Shown here: positions 41,907 to 49,844 of the stretch, in pieces
Layout: every line of letters starts with the position of its first letter
How positions within the stretch are numbered: position 1 is the first letter of the stretch
Assembly: GCF_024436055.1 (NCBI RefSeq)
Contig: NZ_JANFNH010000012.1
Coordinates: forward strand, 83,519-147,518
Direction: 5' to 3'
DNA from: Streptantibioticus rubrisoli
GTDB taxonomy: Bacteria; Actinomycetota; Actinomycetes; Streptomycetales; Streptomycetaceae
DNA: 64,000 bases
Program-made: the position numbers and the translations under genes
Notes under the pieces: generated by a model
What the model was told of the DNA's origin: nothing
What the model saw: the letters and a program-made list of their open reading frames with translations, nothing else
Database searches by the model: none

Positions 41907-41924
41907 CCATATTCTGGATAATGG
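41907..41924 (+). promoter_or_regulatory. Promoter / operator candidate of the sulfate operon
   Basis: CCATATTCTGGATAATGG is an imperfect palindrome (12 of 18 positions) and the only AT-rich stretch in the area. GATAAT (41917-41922) would serve as the -10 element, 39 bases before the leader peptide start. The palindrome overlaps it, as expected of a repressor site. The regulator is unknown; no convincing -35 was found. Confidence 0.45.
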
Positions 41925-41960
41925 TGGACTCCTCCAAGAGCGGCATGCCACGCTTCGGTC

Positions 41961-42044
41961 ATGTCTCGCGCTGGAACCGCCTTGGTAGGTCGACTGCACG
42001 TCGACCTCGGCCGCATGTCCAGCGCCATCTGTCCGGCGAGCTGA
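41961..42044 (+). CDS. Cysteine-type leader peptide of the sulfate assimilation operon
   Basis: A 27-residue reading frame MSRAGTALVGRLHVDLGRMS then SAICPAS, ending in TGA at 42042. The motif R-x-H-V-D-L-x-R-M/V-x-S-A-I/L-C is the signature of the short leader peptides found in front of sulfur and cysteine genes in Streptomyces. It carries a single Cys codon (TGT) four codons before the stop. Translation of that codon probably reports cysteine supply and controls the downstream sulfite reductase operon, 134 bases away. The mechanism (attenuation or ribosome stalling) is inferred. The ribosome site is weak. It lies outside the annotated gene set and is easy to miss. Confidence 0.8.
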   Translation: MSRAGTALVGRLHVDLGRMSSAICPAS

Positions 42045-42178
42045 CCGTCCAGCGCCGACCGTTCCACGCTCCGTCGTCGCCGCGGCCGCACGGGTGCCCA
42101 CCACCCCAGTAAACACAGGTCAGGTGGGGTCCTCGGCCACGTCGGCTACCTTGTCCCCGCTTGAAGGACCGCATCGCC

Positions 42179-43876
42179 ATGGCCAGCAATCCGCCCTCCG
42201 CATCCGCCGCACCGTCCCGCCGCAAGGCTGGCCGCCACCGCGGCGAGGGACAGTGGGCCGTCGGCCACTTCACACCGCTCAACGGCAACGAGCAGGTGAA
42301 GAAGGACGACGACGGTCTCAATGTGCGGACACGCATTGAGACGATCTACGCCCACCGCGGCTTCGACTCCATCGACCCGGCGGACCTGCGCGGACGGATG
42401 CGCTGGTGGGGGCTGTACACCCAGCGCAAGCCCGGCATCGACGGCGGCAAGACCGCGGTCCTGGAGCCGGAGGAGCTGGACGACAAGTACTTCATGATGC
42501 GGGTGCGCATCGACGGTGGACGGCTGACCGTCGCCCAACTGCGCGCCATCGGCGAGGTGTCCGAGCAGTACGCGCGCGGCACCGCCGACATCACCGACCG
42601 GCAGAACATCCAGCTGCACTGGGTGCGCATCGAGGACGTACCGGCGATCTGGCAGAAGCTGGAGGCCGTCGGCCTGTCGACCACCGAGGCGTGCGGCGAC
42701 TGCCCCCGGGTGATCATCGGCTCCCCGGTGGCGGGCATCGCGGCCGACGAGATCATCGACGGCACGCCCGCGGTCGAGGAGATCCACCGCCGGTACATCG
42801 GCAACAAGGACTTCTCCAACCTGCCGCGGAAGTTCAAGACCGCCGTCTCCGGATCGCCCGTGCAGGACGTGGTGCACGAGATCAACGACGTCGCGTTCGT
42901 CGGCGTCGTCCACCCCGAGCACGGCCCCGGCTTCGACCTGTGGGTCGGCGGCGGGCTGTCCACCAACCCGCGGCTCGCCGAACGCCTCGGGGCCTGGGTG
43001 CCGTTGGACGAGGTGGCCGATGTGTGGGCGGGTGTCACCGGGATCTTCCGCGACTACGGCTACCGGCGCCTGCGCAACCGGGCCCGGCTGAAGTACCTGA
43101 TGGCCGACTGGGGCCCGGAGAAGTTCCGCCAGGTGCTGGAGGACGAATACCTGCGGCGCAAGCTCGTCGACGGCCCGGCGCCGCCGCAGCCCAGCAGCCG
43201 CTGGCGGGACCACATCGGCGTGCACCGGCAGAAGGACGGCCGCTACTACGTCGGATTCGCCCCACGCGTCGGCCGGGTGGACGGCGCGACCCTGACGAAG
43301 GTCGCCGAACTGGCCGCCGCGCACGGTTCGGACCGGCTTGCCACCACCGTCGAGCAGAAGATGATCGTCCTCGACGTGGCACAGGACCAGGTCGACTCAC
43401 TGGTCGCCGGGCTTGAGGCGCTGGACTTCCAGGTGAACCCCTCGCCGTTCAGGCGCGGGACCATGGCCTGCACCGGCATCGAGTTCTGCAAGCTGGCGAT
43501 CGTGGAGACCAAGGCGCGCGGCGCCTCGCTCATCGACGAACTGGAGCGCCGCCTGCCGGACTTCACCGAGCCCATCGCCATCAACCTCAACGGCTGCCCC
43601 AACGCCTGCGCCCGCATCCAGACCGCCGACATCGGGCTCAAGGGCCAGTTGGTACTCAACGACAAGGGCGAGCAGGTCGAGGGCTTCCAGGTGCACCTGG
43701 GCGGCGCACTCGGCCTGGAGCCCGGCTTCGGCCGCAAGGTGCGCGGGCTGAAGGTCACCGCCGAGGAACTGCCCGACTACGTCGAGCGGGTGCTGCGCCG
43801 CTTCCAGGCCGGACGCGCGGACGGCGAGCGCTTCGCCACCTGGGCCGCCAGGGCCAGTGAGGAGGAGCTGTCATGA
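42179..43876 (+). CDS. sirA: Ferredoxin-dependent sulfite reductase
   Basis: 565 residues. A siroheme and [4Fe-4S] enzyme reducing sulfite to sulfide. The cluster/siroheme cysteines lie in ACTGIEFCKLA (C-x5-C) and NLNGCPNACARIQ (C-x3-C). WWGLYTQRKPG (Tyr80) and TTEACGDCPR (Cys172) match the Tyr and Cys that form a covalent link near siroheme in Mycobacterium tuberculosis SirA/NirA, so it is a sulfite and not a nitrite reductase. The ATG at 42179 follows GAAGGA by 10 bases; a TTG at 42161 is in frame but less likely. It is first in the operon after the leader peptide and overlaps the next gene by 4 bases. Confidence 0.95.
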   Translation: MASNPPSASAAPSRRKAGRHRGEGQWAVGHFTPLNGNEQVKKDDDGLNVRTRIETIYAHRGFDSIDPADLRGRMRWWGLYTQRKPGIDGGKTAVLEPEELDDKYFMMRVRIDGGRLTVAQLRAIGEVSEQYARGTADITDRQNIQLHWVRIEDVPAIWQKLEAVGLSTTEACGDCPRVIIGSPVAGIAADEIIDGTPAVEEIHRRYIGNKDFSNLPRKFKTAVSGSPVQDVVHEINDVAFVGVVHPEHGPGFDLWVGGGLSTNPRLAERLGAWVPLDEVADVWAGVTGIFRDYGYRRLRNRARLKYLMADWGPEKFRQVLEDEYLRRKLVDGPAPPQPSSRWRDHIGVHRQKDGRYYVGFAPRVGRVDGATLTKVAELAAAHGSDRLATTVEQKMIVLDVAQDQVDSLVAGLEALDFQVNPSPFRRGTMACTGIEFCKLAIVETKARGASLIDELERRLPDFTEPIAINLNGCPNACARIQTADIGLKGQLVLNDKGEQVEGFQVHLGGALGLEPGFGRKVRGLKVTAEELPDYVERVLRRFQAGRADGERFATWAARASEEELS

Positions 43877-44055
43877 GCGAGCGAGCGGCGCCGTTCTACT
43901 GCCCGTACTGCGGCGACGAGGACCTGCGGCCCTCCGAGGAGGGGCATGGCGCATGGGAGTGCGGTGCGTGCAACCGGGCCTTCAGGCTGTCCTTCATCGG
44001 ACTGCTGGCCAAGGGGCTGAGCCGGGCCAACACCCGAGGGGACAGCAGAACATGA
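43873..44055 (+). CDS. Zinc-ribbon mini-protein of the sulfur operon
   Basis: 60 residues. Two CxxC pairs (YCPYCGDEDL and WECGACNRAF) make a zinc or iron-sulfur ribbon, and the C-terminal part is short and basic (LAKGLSRANTRGDSRT). It overlaps sulfite reductase by 4 bases (ATGA) and cysH by 4 bases, so it is translated in step with them. Small cysteine-rich proteins in this position are conserved in Streptomyces but uncharacterised. It could be a redox partner, metallochaperone or sulfur carrier helper. Which one is not evident. Confidence 0.75.
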   Translation: MSERAAPFYCPYCGDEDLRPSEEGHGAWECGACNRAFRLSFIGLLAKGLSRANTRGDSRT

Positions 44056-44762
44056 CGGAGCATCACATAACCGAGAGCGAGGCGGAACTCCAGGCGCTGG
44101 CCGAGCGGGCGGGCCGCGAGCTGGAGGACGCGGACGCGCTGGACATCCTGCGCTGGGCGGCGGACACCTTCGGCCCACGCTGGTGCGTCACCTCCTCCAT
44201 GGAGGACGCGGTGGTGGCCCATCTGGCCTCCCGGGTCTCCCCCGGCGTCGACGTGGTCTTCCTCGACACCGGCTACCACTTCCCGGAGACCATCGGCACC
44301 CGCGACGCGGTGGCCGCGGTGCTGGACGTGAACGTCATCACCCTCACACCACGCCAGACCGTCGCCGAGCAGGACGCCGAGTACGGCTCGAAGCTGCACG
44401 ACCGGGACCCCGATCTGTGCTGCGCGCTGCGCAAGGTCAAGCCGCTGGAGGAAGGACTGCGGGACTACCGCGCCTGGGCCACCGGACTGCGCCGCGACGA
44501 GTCGCCGACCCGGGCGGGCACCCCGGTCGTCGGCTGGGACACCAAGCGTCGCAAGGTCAAGATCTCCCCCATCGCCCGCTGGACGCAGGCGGACGTCGAC
44601 CAGTACATCGCCGAACACGGCGTGCTCACCAACCCGTTGCTGACCGACGGCTACGCCTCCATCGGCTGCGCGCCGTGCACCCGGCGGGTGCTGGCGGGAG
44701 AGGACGCCCGGGCGGGCCGCTGGGCGGGCCGGGCGAAGACGGAATGCGGGCTGCACGGATGA
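44052..44762 (+). CDS. cysH: Adenylyl-sulfate (APS) reductase, [4Fe-4S] type
   Basis: 236 residues. Reduces activated sulfate to sulfite with thioredoxin. The PP-loop-like nucleotide domain has CVTSSMEDAVVAHLA. DLCCALRKVKPL (CC pair) and IGCAPCTRRV (CxxC) bind the [4Fe-4S] cluster that marks APS-type and bacterial bifunctional reductases. The C-terminal KTECGLH supplies the catalytic cysteine. The start ATG (44052) overlaps the mini-protein gene and the end overlaps cysC by 3 bases. Because cysC is also present, PAPS could be an additional substrate or be used elsewhere. Confidence 0.94.
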   Translation: MTEHHITESEAELQALAERAGRELEDADALDILRWAADTFGPRWCVTSSMEDAVVAHLASRVSPGVDVVFLDTGYHFPETIGTRDAVAAVLDVNVITLTPRQTVAEQDAEYGSKLHDRDPDLCCALRKVKPLEEGLRDYRAWATGLRRDESPTRAGTPVVGWDTKRRKVKISPIARWTQADVDQYIAEHGVLTNPLLTDGYASIGCAPCTRRVLAGEDARAGRWAGRAKTECGLHG

Positions 44763-45415
44763 CGGACCACGAGGAGACCACGGTGACGGACCTGGGCGCC
44801 ACGATCTGGCTCACCGGTCTGCCGAGCGCGGGCAAGACCACCATCGCCCGCGCGTTGGCGGCCACGCTGCGCGACGGCGGGCACCGGGTGGAGGTGCTGG
44901 ACGGTGACGAGATCCGCGAGTTCCTCTCCGCCGGGCTCGGATTCAGCCGCGAGGACCGGCACACCAATGTGCAACGCATCGGTTTCGTCGCCGAGTTGCT
45001 GGCGTCGAACGGGGTGAAGGTGCTGGTTCCGGTGATCGCGCCGTACGCGGACAGCCGGGAGGCGGTGCGCAAGCGGCACGAGCAGAACGGCACCAGGTAC
45101 CTGGAGGTGCATGTGGCGACACCGGTCGAGGTGTGCTCGGCGCGCGATGTGAAGGGCCTGTACGCCAAGCAGGCGGCGGGTGAGATCTCGGGGCTGACGG
45201 GGGTGGACGACCCGTACGAGGTGCCCACTACCCCTGACCTGAGGATCGAGACCGACGGCCGCACGGTCCAGGAGTCGGCTGCCGCGCTGCACGCGCTGCT
45301 GGCGGAGAGGGAGTTGGCGAGCGACGCACTCGTGGCCGCCGGGCCGCAGTCGACGTCGATAGGCGCGCCTCTGCGCCGCGAGGGCGGACAAGCGAGCGGA
45401 AGGAGCACAGCGTGA
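44759..45415 (+). CDS. cysC: Adenylylsulfate kinase
   Basis: 218 residues. Phosphorylates APS to PAPS. The P-loop is GLPSAGKTT (residues about 20-28), where most homologues have GLSGAGKST. Other signatures are LDGDEIREFLSAGLGFSRED, RHTNVQRIG and VPVIAPYADSREAVRKRHEQ. The last 35 residues (after ALLAER) extend past the usual end, an Ala/Gly-rich tail. It overlaps cysH by 4 bases (ATGA) and cysD by 4 bases (GTGA). It sits between the reductase and the two sulfurylase subunits, an arrangement known in Streptomyces. Confidence 0.93.
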   Translation: MTDHEETTVTDLGATIWLTGLPSAGKTTIARALAATLRDGGHRVEVLDGDEIREFLSAGLGFSREDRHTNVQRIGFVAELLASNGVKVLVPVIAPYADSREAVRKRHEQNGTRYLEVHVATPVEVCSARDVKGLYAKQAAGEISGLTGVDDPYEVPTTPDLRIETDGRTVQESAAALHALLAERELASDALVAAGPQSTSIGAPLRREGGQASGRSTA

Positions 45416-46347
45416 CGACGGTGACCGAAACCGCTGAGGGGACCGACAACCCGTACGCGCTGTCGCACCTGGACGCTTTGGAGTCCGAGGCGGTGCACAT
45501 CTTCCGTGAGGTGGCGGGGGAGTTCGAGCGGCCGGTGATCTTGTTCTCCGGCGGCAAGGACTCGATCGTGATGCTGCATCTGGCGCTGAAGGCGTTCGCT
45601 CCGGCGCCGGTGCCGTTCGGGCTGCTGCACGTGGACACCGGGCACAACTTCCCCGAGGTGCTGGCCTATCGGGACCGCACGGTGGCCCAGCACAACCTGC
45701 GCCTGCACGTGGCCAGGGTGCAGGACTACATCGACGACGGCAGGCTGCGTGAGCGGCCCGACGGCACGCGTAACCCGTTGCAGACCGTTCCGCTGCTGGA
45801 CGCGATCGGTGAGGGCCGCTACGACGCGGTGTTCGGCGGTGGGCGCCGGGACGAGGAGAAGGCCCGGGCCAAGGAGCGGGTGTTCAGCCTGCGCGACGAG
45901 TTCGGGGCGTGGGATCCGCGGCGCCAGCGGCCGGAGTTGTGGCAGTTGTACAACGGCCGCCACGCGCCGGGCGAGCATGTGCGGGTCTTCCCGTTGTCGA
46001 ACTGGACCGAGTTGGACGTGTGGCAGTACATCGCCCGTGAGGGCATCGAGCTGCCGCAGATCTACTACGCGCACGAGCGTGAGGTGTTCTCCCGCAACGG
46101 GATGTGGCTGACAGCGGGCGAGTGGGGCGGCCCGAAGCCGGACGAGCCGGTCGAGCTGCGGCAGGTGCGCTACCGCACGGTCGGTGACATGTCGTGCACG
46201 GGCGCGGTGGATTCGGACGCGGTGACGATCGAGCAGGTCATCGCGGAGATCGCCACCTCCCGGTTGACCGAGCGGGGCGCGACGCGCGCCGACGACAAGC
46301 TGTCCGAGGCGGCGATGGAAGACCGCAAGCGCGAGGGGTACTTCTGA
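45412..46347 (+). CDS. cysD: Sulfate adenylyltransferase subunit 2
   Basis: 311 residues. The N-type ATP pyrophosphatase loop is VILFSGGKDSIVMLHLALKA (SGGKDS). HVDTGHNFPEVLAYRD and VFGGGRRDEEKARAKERVFS are family signatures. With CysN it makes APS from ATP and sulfate. The start GTG overlaps cysC by 4 bases. It is normal in length, and the C-terminal KREGYF motif is intact. It stands 2 bases before the cysN ATG. Confidence 0.95.
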   Translation: MTTVTETAEGTDNPYALSHLDALESEAVHIFREVAGEFERPVILFSGGKDSIVMLHLALKAFAPAPVPFGLLHVDTGHNFPEVLAYRDRTVAQHNLRLHVARVQDYIDDGRLRERPDGTRNPLQTVPLLDAIGEGRYDAVFGGGRRDEEKARAKERVFSLRDEFGAWDPRRQRPELWQLYNGRHAPGEHVRVFPLSNWTELDVWQYIAREGIELPQIYYAHEREVFSRNGMWLTAGEWGGPKPDEPVELRQVRYRTVGDMSCTGAVDSDAVTIEQVIAEIATSRLTERGATRADDKLSEAAMEDRKREGYF

Positions 46348-46349
46348 CC

Positions 46350-47684
46350 ATGAGCACCACCACCGAGGAGTTGGCGGCCACCTCACTGCTGCGGTTCGCC
46401 ACCGCCGGATCCGTGGACGACGGGAAGTCCACGCTGGTCGGCCGGTTGCTGCACGACTCGAAGTCCGTGCTGGCCGACCAGTTGGAGGCGGTCGAGCACG
46501 CGTCCAGGCGGCGTGGCCAACAGGCGCCGGATCTGGCCTTGTTGACCGACGGGCTGCGGGCGGAGCGGGAGCAGGGCATCACCATCGATGTCGCCTACCG
46601 CTACTTCGCCACGCCCCGGCGGCGGTTCATCCTGGCCGACACCCCGGGGCACGTGCAGTACACCCGGAACATGGTCACCGGCGCGTCCACCGCCGAGTTG
46701 ACCATCGTGCTGGTCGACGCGCGCAACGGCGTGGTCGAGCAGACCCGCCGCCATGCCGCCGTGGCAGCGCTGCTGCGCGTCCCCCATGTCGTGCTGGCGG
46801 TCAACAAGATGGACCTGGTCGAGTACGCCGAGCCGGTCTTCGCCAAGATCGCCGAGGAGTTCACCGCGTACGCCGCGGCGCTGGGCGTGCCGGAGGTCAC
46901 CGCGATCCCGATCTCGGCGCTGAACGGCGACAACGTGGTGACCCCGTCCGCGCACATGGACTGGTACGGCGGCCCGACCATCCTGGAACACCTGGAGACC
47001 GTCCCCGTCGGCACCGACCCCACCGGGGCACCGGCCCGCTTCCCGGTCCAGTACGTCATCCGCCCCCAGACCGCCGAGCACCCCGACTACCGCGGCTACG
47101 CGGGCCAGATCAGCTCCGGAGTGCTGCGCGTCGGCGACCAGGTCACCGTGCTGCCGTCGGGGGCCACCAGCACCATCACCGGCATCGACGCCCTGGGCGA
47201 GCCGGTGGACGTGGCCTGGGCGCCGCAGTCGGTGACCGTGCTGCTCGCCGACGACCTCGACATCTCCCGCGGCGACCTGATCGCCCCCACCGCCACCGCG
47301 CCCGCGGTGACGCAGGACATCACGGCCACCGCCTGCCATCTGCACGAACGCCCACTGCGGGTGGGCGAGCGGGTGCTGCTCAAGCACGGCACCCGTACCG
47401 TCAAGGCGATCGTGAAGGGGCTGCCGTACCGGATCAACCTCACCGCCGGACTGGCCCATGAGGCCGAACCCGGCGAACTGTCCGCCAACGACATCGGCGC
47501 GGTGGTGCTGCGCACCGCGCAGCCACTGCCGCTGGACGCCTACGCCGACTCCCGGCTGACCGGCTCGTTCCTGCTGATCGACCCGGCCGACGGCACCACA
47601 CTGACCGCCGGAATGGTCGGGGAGGCGTTCGCCGCCGAGGCGGAGGCCGACTCCACGGTAGATGACGATGGCTGGGACTTCTGA
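46350..47684 (+). CDS. cysN: Sulfate adenylyltransferase subunit 1 (GTPase)
   Basis: 444 residues. An elongation-factor-like GTPase that drives APS synthesis by CysD. Its signatures are G1 GSVDDGKSTLVGRLL, G3 LADTPGHVQYTRNMVTGAST and G4 VNKMDLVEY. Two beta-barrel domains follow. It is not fused to CysC, unlike the NodQ/CysNC form. The ATG at 46350 starts after a short 2-base gap from cysD. The stop TGA overlaps the possible 33-codon reading frame by TGATG. Confidence 0.95.
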   Translation: MSTTTEELAATSLLRFATAGSVDDGKSTLVGRLLHDSKSVLADQLEAVEHASRRRGQQAPDLALLTDGLRAEREQGITIDVAYRYFATPRRRFILADTPGHVQYTRNMVTGASTAELTIVLVDARNGVVEQTRRHAAVAALLRVPHVVLAVNKMDLVEYAEPVFAKIAEEFTAYAAALGVPEVTAIPISALNGDNVVTPSAHMDWYGGPTILEHLETVPVGTDPTGAPARFPVQYVIRPQTAEHPDYRGYAGQISSGVLRVGDQVTVLPSGATSTITGIDALGEPVDVAWAPQSVTVLLADDLDISRGDLIAPTATAPAVTQDITATACHLHERPLRVGERVLLKHGTRTVKAIVKGLPYRINLTAGLAHEAEPGELSANDIGAVVLRTAQPLPLDAYADSRLTGSFLLIDPADGTTLTAGMVGEAFAAEAEADSTVDDDGWDF

Positions 47685-47785
47685 TGGCGACCGAGGCTTA
47701 CTCCGGCTTCGCCAAGGAGGGCGGCCGCGTCGGCAGCGGAACGCTGGGCAGCGGCCGGGGCGGAGAGCCGCGATGTGCCCGATGA
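47684..47785 (+). CDS. Possible 33-residue translationally coupled ORF
   Basis: ATG at 47684 overlaps the cysN stop codon as TGATG, giving MATEAYSGFAKEGGRVGSGT then LGSGRGGEPRCAR. It is Gly-rich with one Cys. A GTG start of the lipoprotein lies 106 bases further on. Coupling to cysN is in keeping with the rest of the operon, but composition alone cannot distinguish a gene from chance. Treat it as a low-confidence call. Confidence 0.25.
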   Translation: MATEAYSGFAKEGGRVGSGTLGSGRGGEPRCAR

Positions 47786-47891
47786 CGCACCGCCGCACCG
47801 CGTACTCCCATCCCCCCGCACCACCACCCGCCGACCCGGGGCCGCCCTGACGGGCGCGCCAGATCCCGGGCCTACGAGAGGAACCCCTCCC

Positions 47892-49016
47892 GTGACAGCC
47901 GACCGCCCGCCGCGCACCCATCGTCCGCCGCACACCTTCACAACCCGGCCCGTGACCGCCGCCGTCGCGGGGCTGCTGCTCCTAGCCCTTTCGGCCTGCG
48001 GCTACGGCTCCCAGAAGACCGACACCGCGGCCCCGGCCGCCAACCCGGGCGGTAAGAAGCTGTCCGCCGACTCGGTGACGATCGGCTACTTCGCCAACAT
48101 CACCCATGCCACCCCGCTGGTCGGCCTGCAACAGGGGCTGTTCCAGAAGGCGTTGGGCGGCACCCGGATCAAGACCCAGGTGTTCAACGCCGGTCCGTCG
48201 GAGATCGAGGCGCTGAACGCGGGCGCGATCGACATCGGCTGGCTCGGGCCGTCGCCTGCGATCAACGGCTATGTGAAGTCGCACGGCCAGGACCTGAAGA
48301 TCATCGCGGGTTCGGCGTCAGGCGGTGTCTCCCTGGTGGTCAACCCGAACAAGATCAAGAGCCTGGACGATCTGAAGGGCAAGCGGATCGCCAGCCCGCA
48401 GCTGGGCAACACCCAGGACGTGGCGCTGCTGAACTACCTGGCGTCCAAGGGGTTCAAGGAGGACCCGCAGACCGGCAAGGGTGACGTCACCGTCGAGCGG
48501 ATCGACAACAAGACCACCCCGATCGCCTTCCAGCAGGGCCAGATCGACGGTGCCTGGGTTCCCGAGCCCACCGCCTCGCAACTGGTCGCCAAGGGGGCCA
48601 GGACGCTGCTGGACGAGAAGACGCTGTGGAAGAACGGCCAGTTCGTGATCACCAATGTGGTGGTCTCGCAGAAGTTCCTCAAGGAACACCCCGACGTGGT
48701 CGAGGCCGTACTGCGCGGATCGGTGGACACCAACGCCTGGATCAAGGCCAACCCCGCCCAGGCCGCGCAGGCCGCCAACGCCCAGTTGCAGAAGCTGTCC
48801 GGCAAGCCGCTGCCCGCAGGCGTACTCAACACGGCGTTCAAGAACGTCGAGGTCACCGACGACCCGCTGGCCGACACGCTGCGCGAGGAAGCCGACCACG
48901 CCGTACAGGCCGGACTGCTCACCTCGCCCGACCTGCACGGCATCTACGACCTCACGCTGCTGAACAAGGTCCTCAAGGCCGAGGGCAGGCCCTCGGTCTC
49001 CGACGCCGGTCTGTAG
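47892..49016 (+). CDS. Sulfonate-type ABC transporter substrate-binding lipoprotein
   Basis: 374 residues. The signal peptide ends with a lipobox LLLALSACGYG. The periplasmic-binding-like domain (SsuA/NrtA/TauA type) has VTIGYFANITHATPLVGLQQ, NAGPSEIEALNAGAIDIGWL, GPSPAINGYVKS and GGVSLVVNPNKIKSLDDLKG. It captures sulfonates or possibly sulfate esters for import. The GTG at 47892 follows GAGAGGAAC by about 10 bases; the N-terminus has about 20 residues before the hydrophobic core. It belongs to the sulfur operon and is followed by the ATPase and permease genes. Confidence 0.9.
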   Translation: MTADRPPRTHRPPHTFTTRPVTAAVAGLLLLALSACGYGSQKTDTAAPAANPGGKKLSADSVTIGYFANITHATPLVGLQQGLFQKALGGTRIKTQVFNAGPSEIEALNAGAIDIGWLGPSPAINGYVKSHGQDLKIIAGSASGGVSLVVNPNKIKSLDDLKGKRIASPQLGNTQDVALLNYLASKGFKEDPQTGKGDVTVERIDNKTTPIAFQQGQIDGAWVPEPTASQLVAKGARTLLDEKTLWKNGQFVITNVVVSQKFLKEHPDVVEAVLRGSVDTNAWIKANPAQAAQAANAQLQKLSGKPLPAGVLNTAFKNVEVTDDPLADTLREEADHAVQAGLLTSPDLHGIYDLTLLNKVLKAEGRPSVSDAGL

Positions 49017-49049
49017 CCGCTCCCCCCTTACCGCCAGGAGGTGACACCC

Positions 49050-49844
49050 ATGGCGACTGAAGTCACCGAGCAGCCCGTCCAACAGGACTCCGGCGTCCGC
49101 TACGCGGCCCGTCTCGACCAGGTCTCCAAGTCGTTCGGCCGTCCCGGTACCCAGCAGCACGTGCTGGACGGCATCACCCTCGATGTCGCGCCCGGAGAGT
49201 TCGTCTGCCTGCTGGGCGCCTCCGGCTGCGGCAAGTCGACCCTGCTCAACCTGGTCGCCGGTCTCGACCGGCCGTCCAGCGGAAGCATCCAAACGCCCGG
49301 CGGGCGGCCCGCGTTGATGTTCCAGGAACACGCCCTGTTCCCCTGGCTCACCGCGGGCCGCAACATCGAACTCGCCCTACGGCTGCGCGGCGTGCCCCGT
49401 GCCGAGCGGCGGGAGCGCGCCGAAGGGCTGCTGGAACTCGTCCGCCTGAAGGGCGCGCACGGCAAGCGGGTGCACGAACTGTCCGGCGGCATGCGCCAGC
49501 GCGTGGCGATGGCCCGCGCCCTGGCCCAGGACAGCCAACTGCTGCTGATGGACGAGCCGTTCGCCGCCCTGGACGCCATCACCCGCGACGTGCTGCACGA
49601 GGAGCTGACCCGGATCTGGGCCGAGACAGGCGTCTCGGTGCTGTTCGTCACCCACAATGTGCGCGAGGCGGTACGGCTCGGCCAGCGGGTCATCCTGCTC
49701 TCCTCCCGGCCCGGCCGAATAGCCCGCGAATGGACGGTCGACATACCGCAGCCGCGCCGCATCGAGGACGCCGCGGTCGCCGACCTGTCCGTGGAGATCA
49801 CCGAACAGCTACGGGGGGAGATCCGCCGCCATGGCCAGCACTGA
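49050..49844 (+). CDS. ABC transporter ATPase, SsuB/TauB type
   Basis: 264 residues. The Walker A is LLGASGCGKSTLLNLVAGLD, the Q-loop MFQEHALFPWLTAGRN, the ABC signature LSGGMRQRVAMARALAQD, Walker B LLLMDEPFAALDAITRD and the switch histidine FVTHNVREAVRL. It powers the import of sulfonate-type substrates. The ATG at 49050 has an excellent AGGAGGTGA site; an upstream GTG at 49041 is in frame but lies inside that site. It overlaps the permease gene by 14 bases. Confidence 0.94.
   Translation: MATEVTEQPVQQDSGVRYAARLDQVSKSFGRPGTQQHVLDGITLDVAPGEFVCLLGASGCGKSTLLNLVAGLDRPSSGSIQTPGGRPALMFQEHALFPWLTAGRNIELALRLRGVPRAERRERAEGLLELVRLKGAHGKRVHELSGGMRQRVAMARALAQDSQLLLMDEPFAALDAITRDVLHEELTRIWAETGVSVLFVTHNVREAVRLGQRVILLSSRPGRIAREWTVDIPQPRRIEDAAVADLSVEITEQLRGEIRRHGQH

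Noticed and set aside
42179..43876. Nitrite reductase identity for the siroheme enzyme
   Set aside because: Operon context and the Tyr80/Cys172 pair match SirA-type sulfite reductase.
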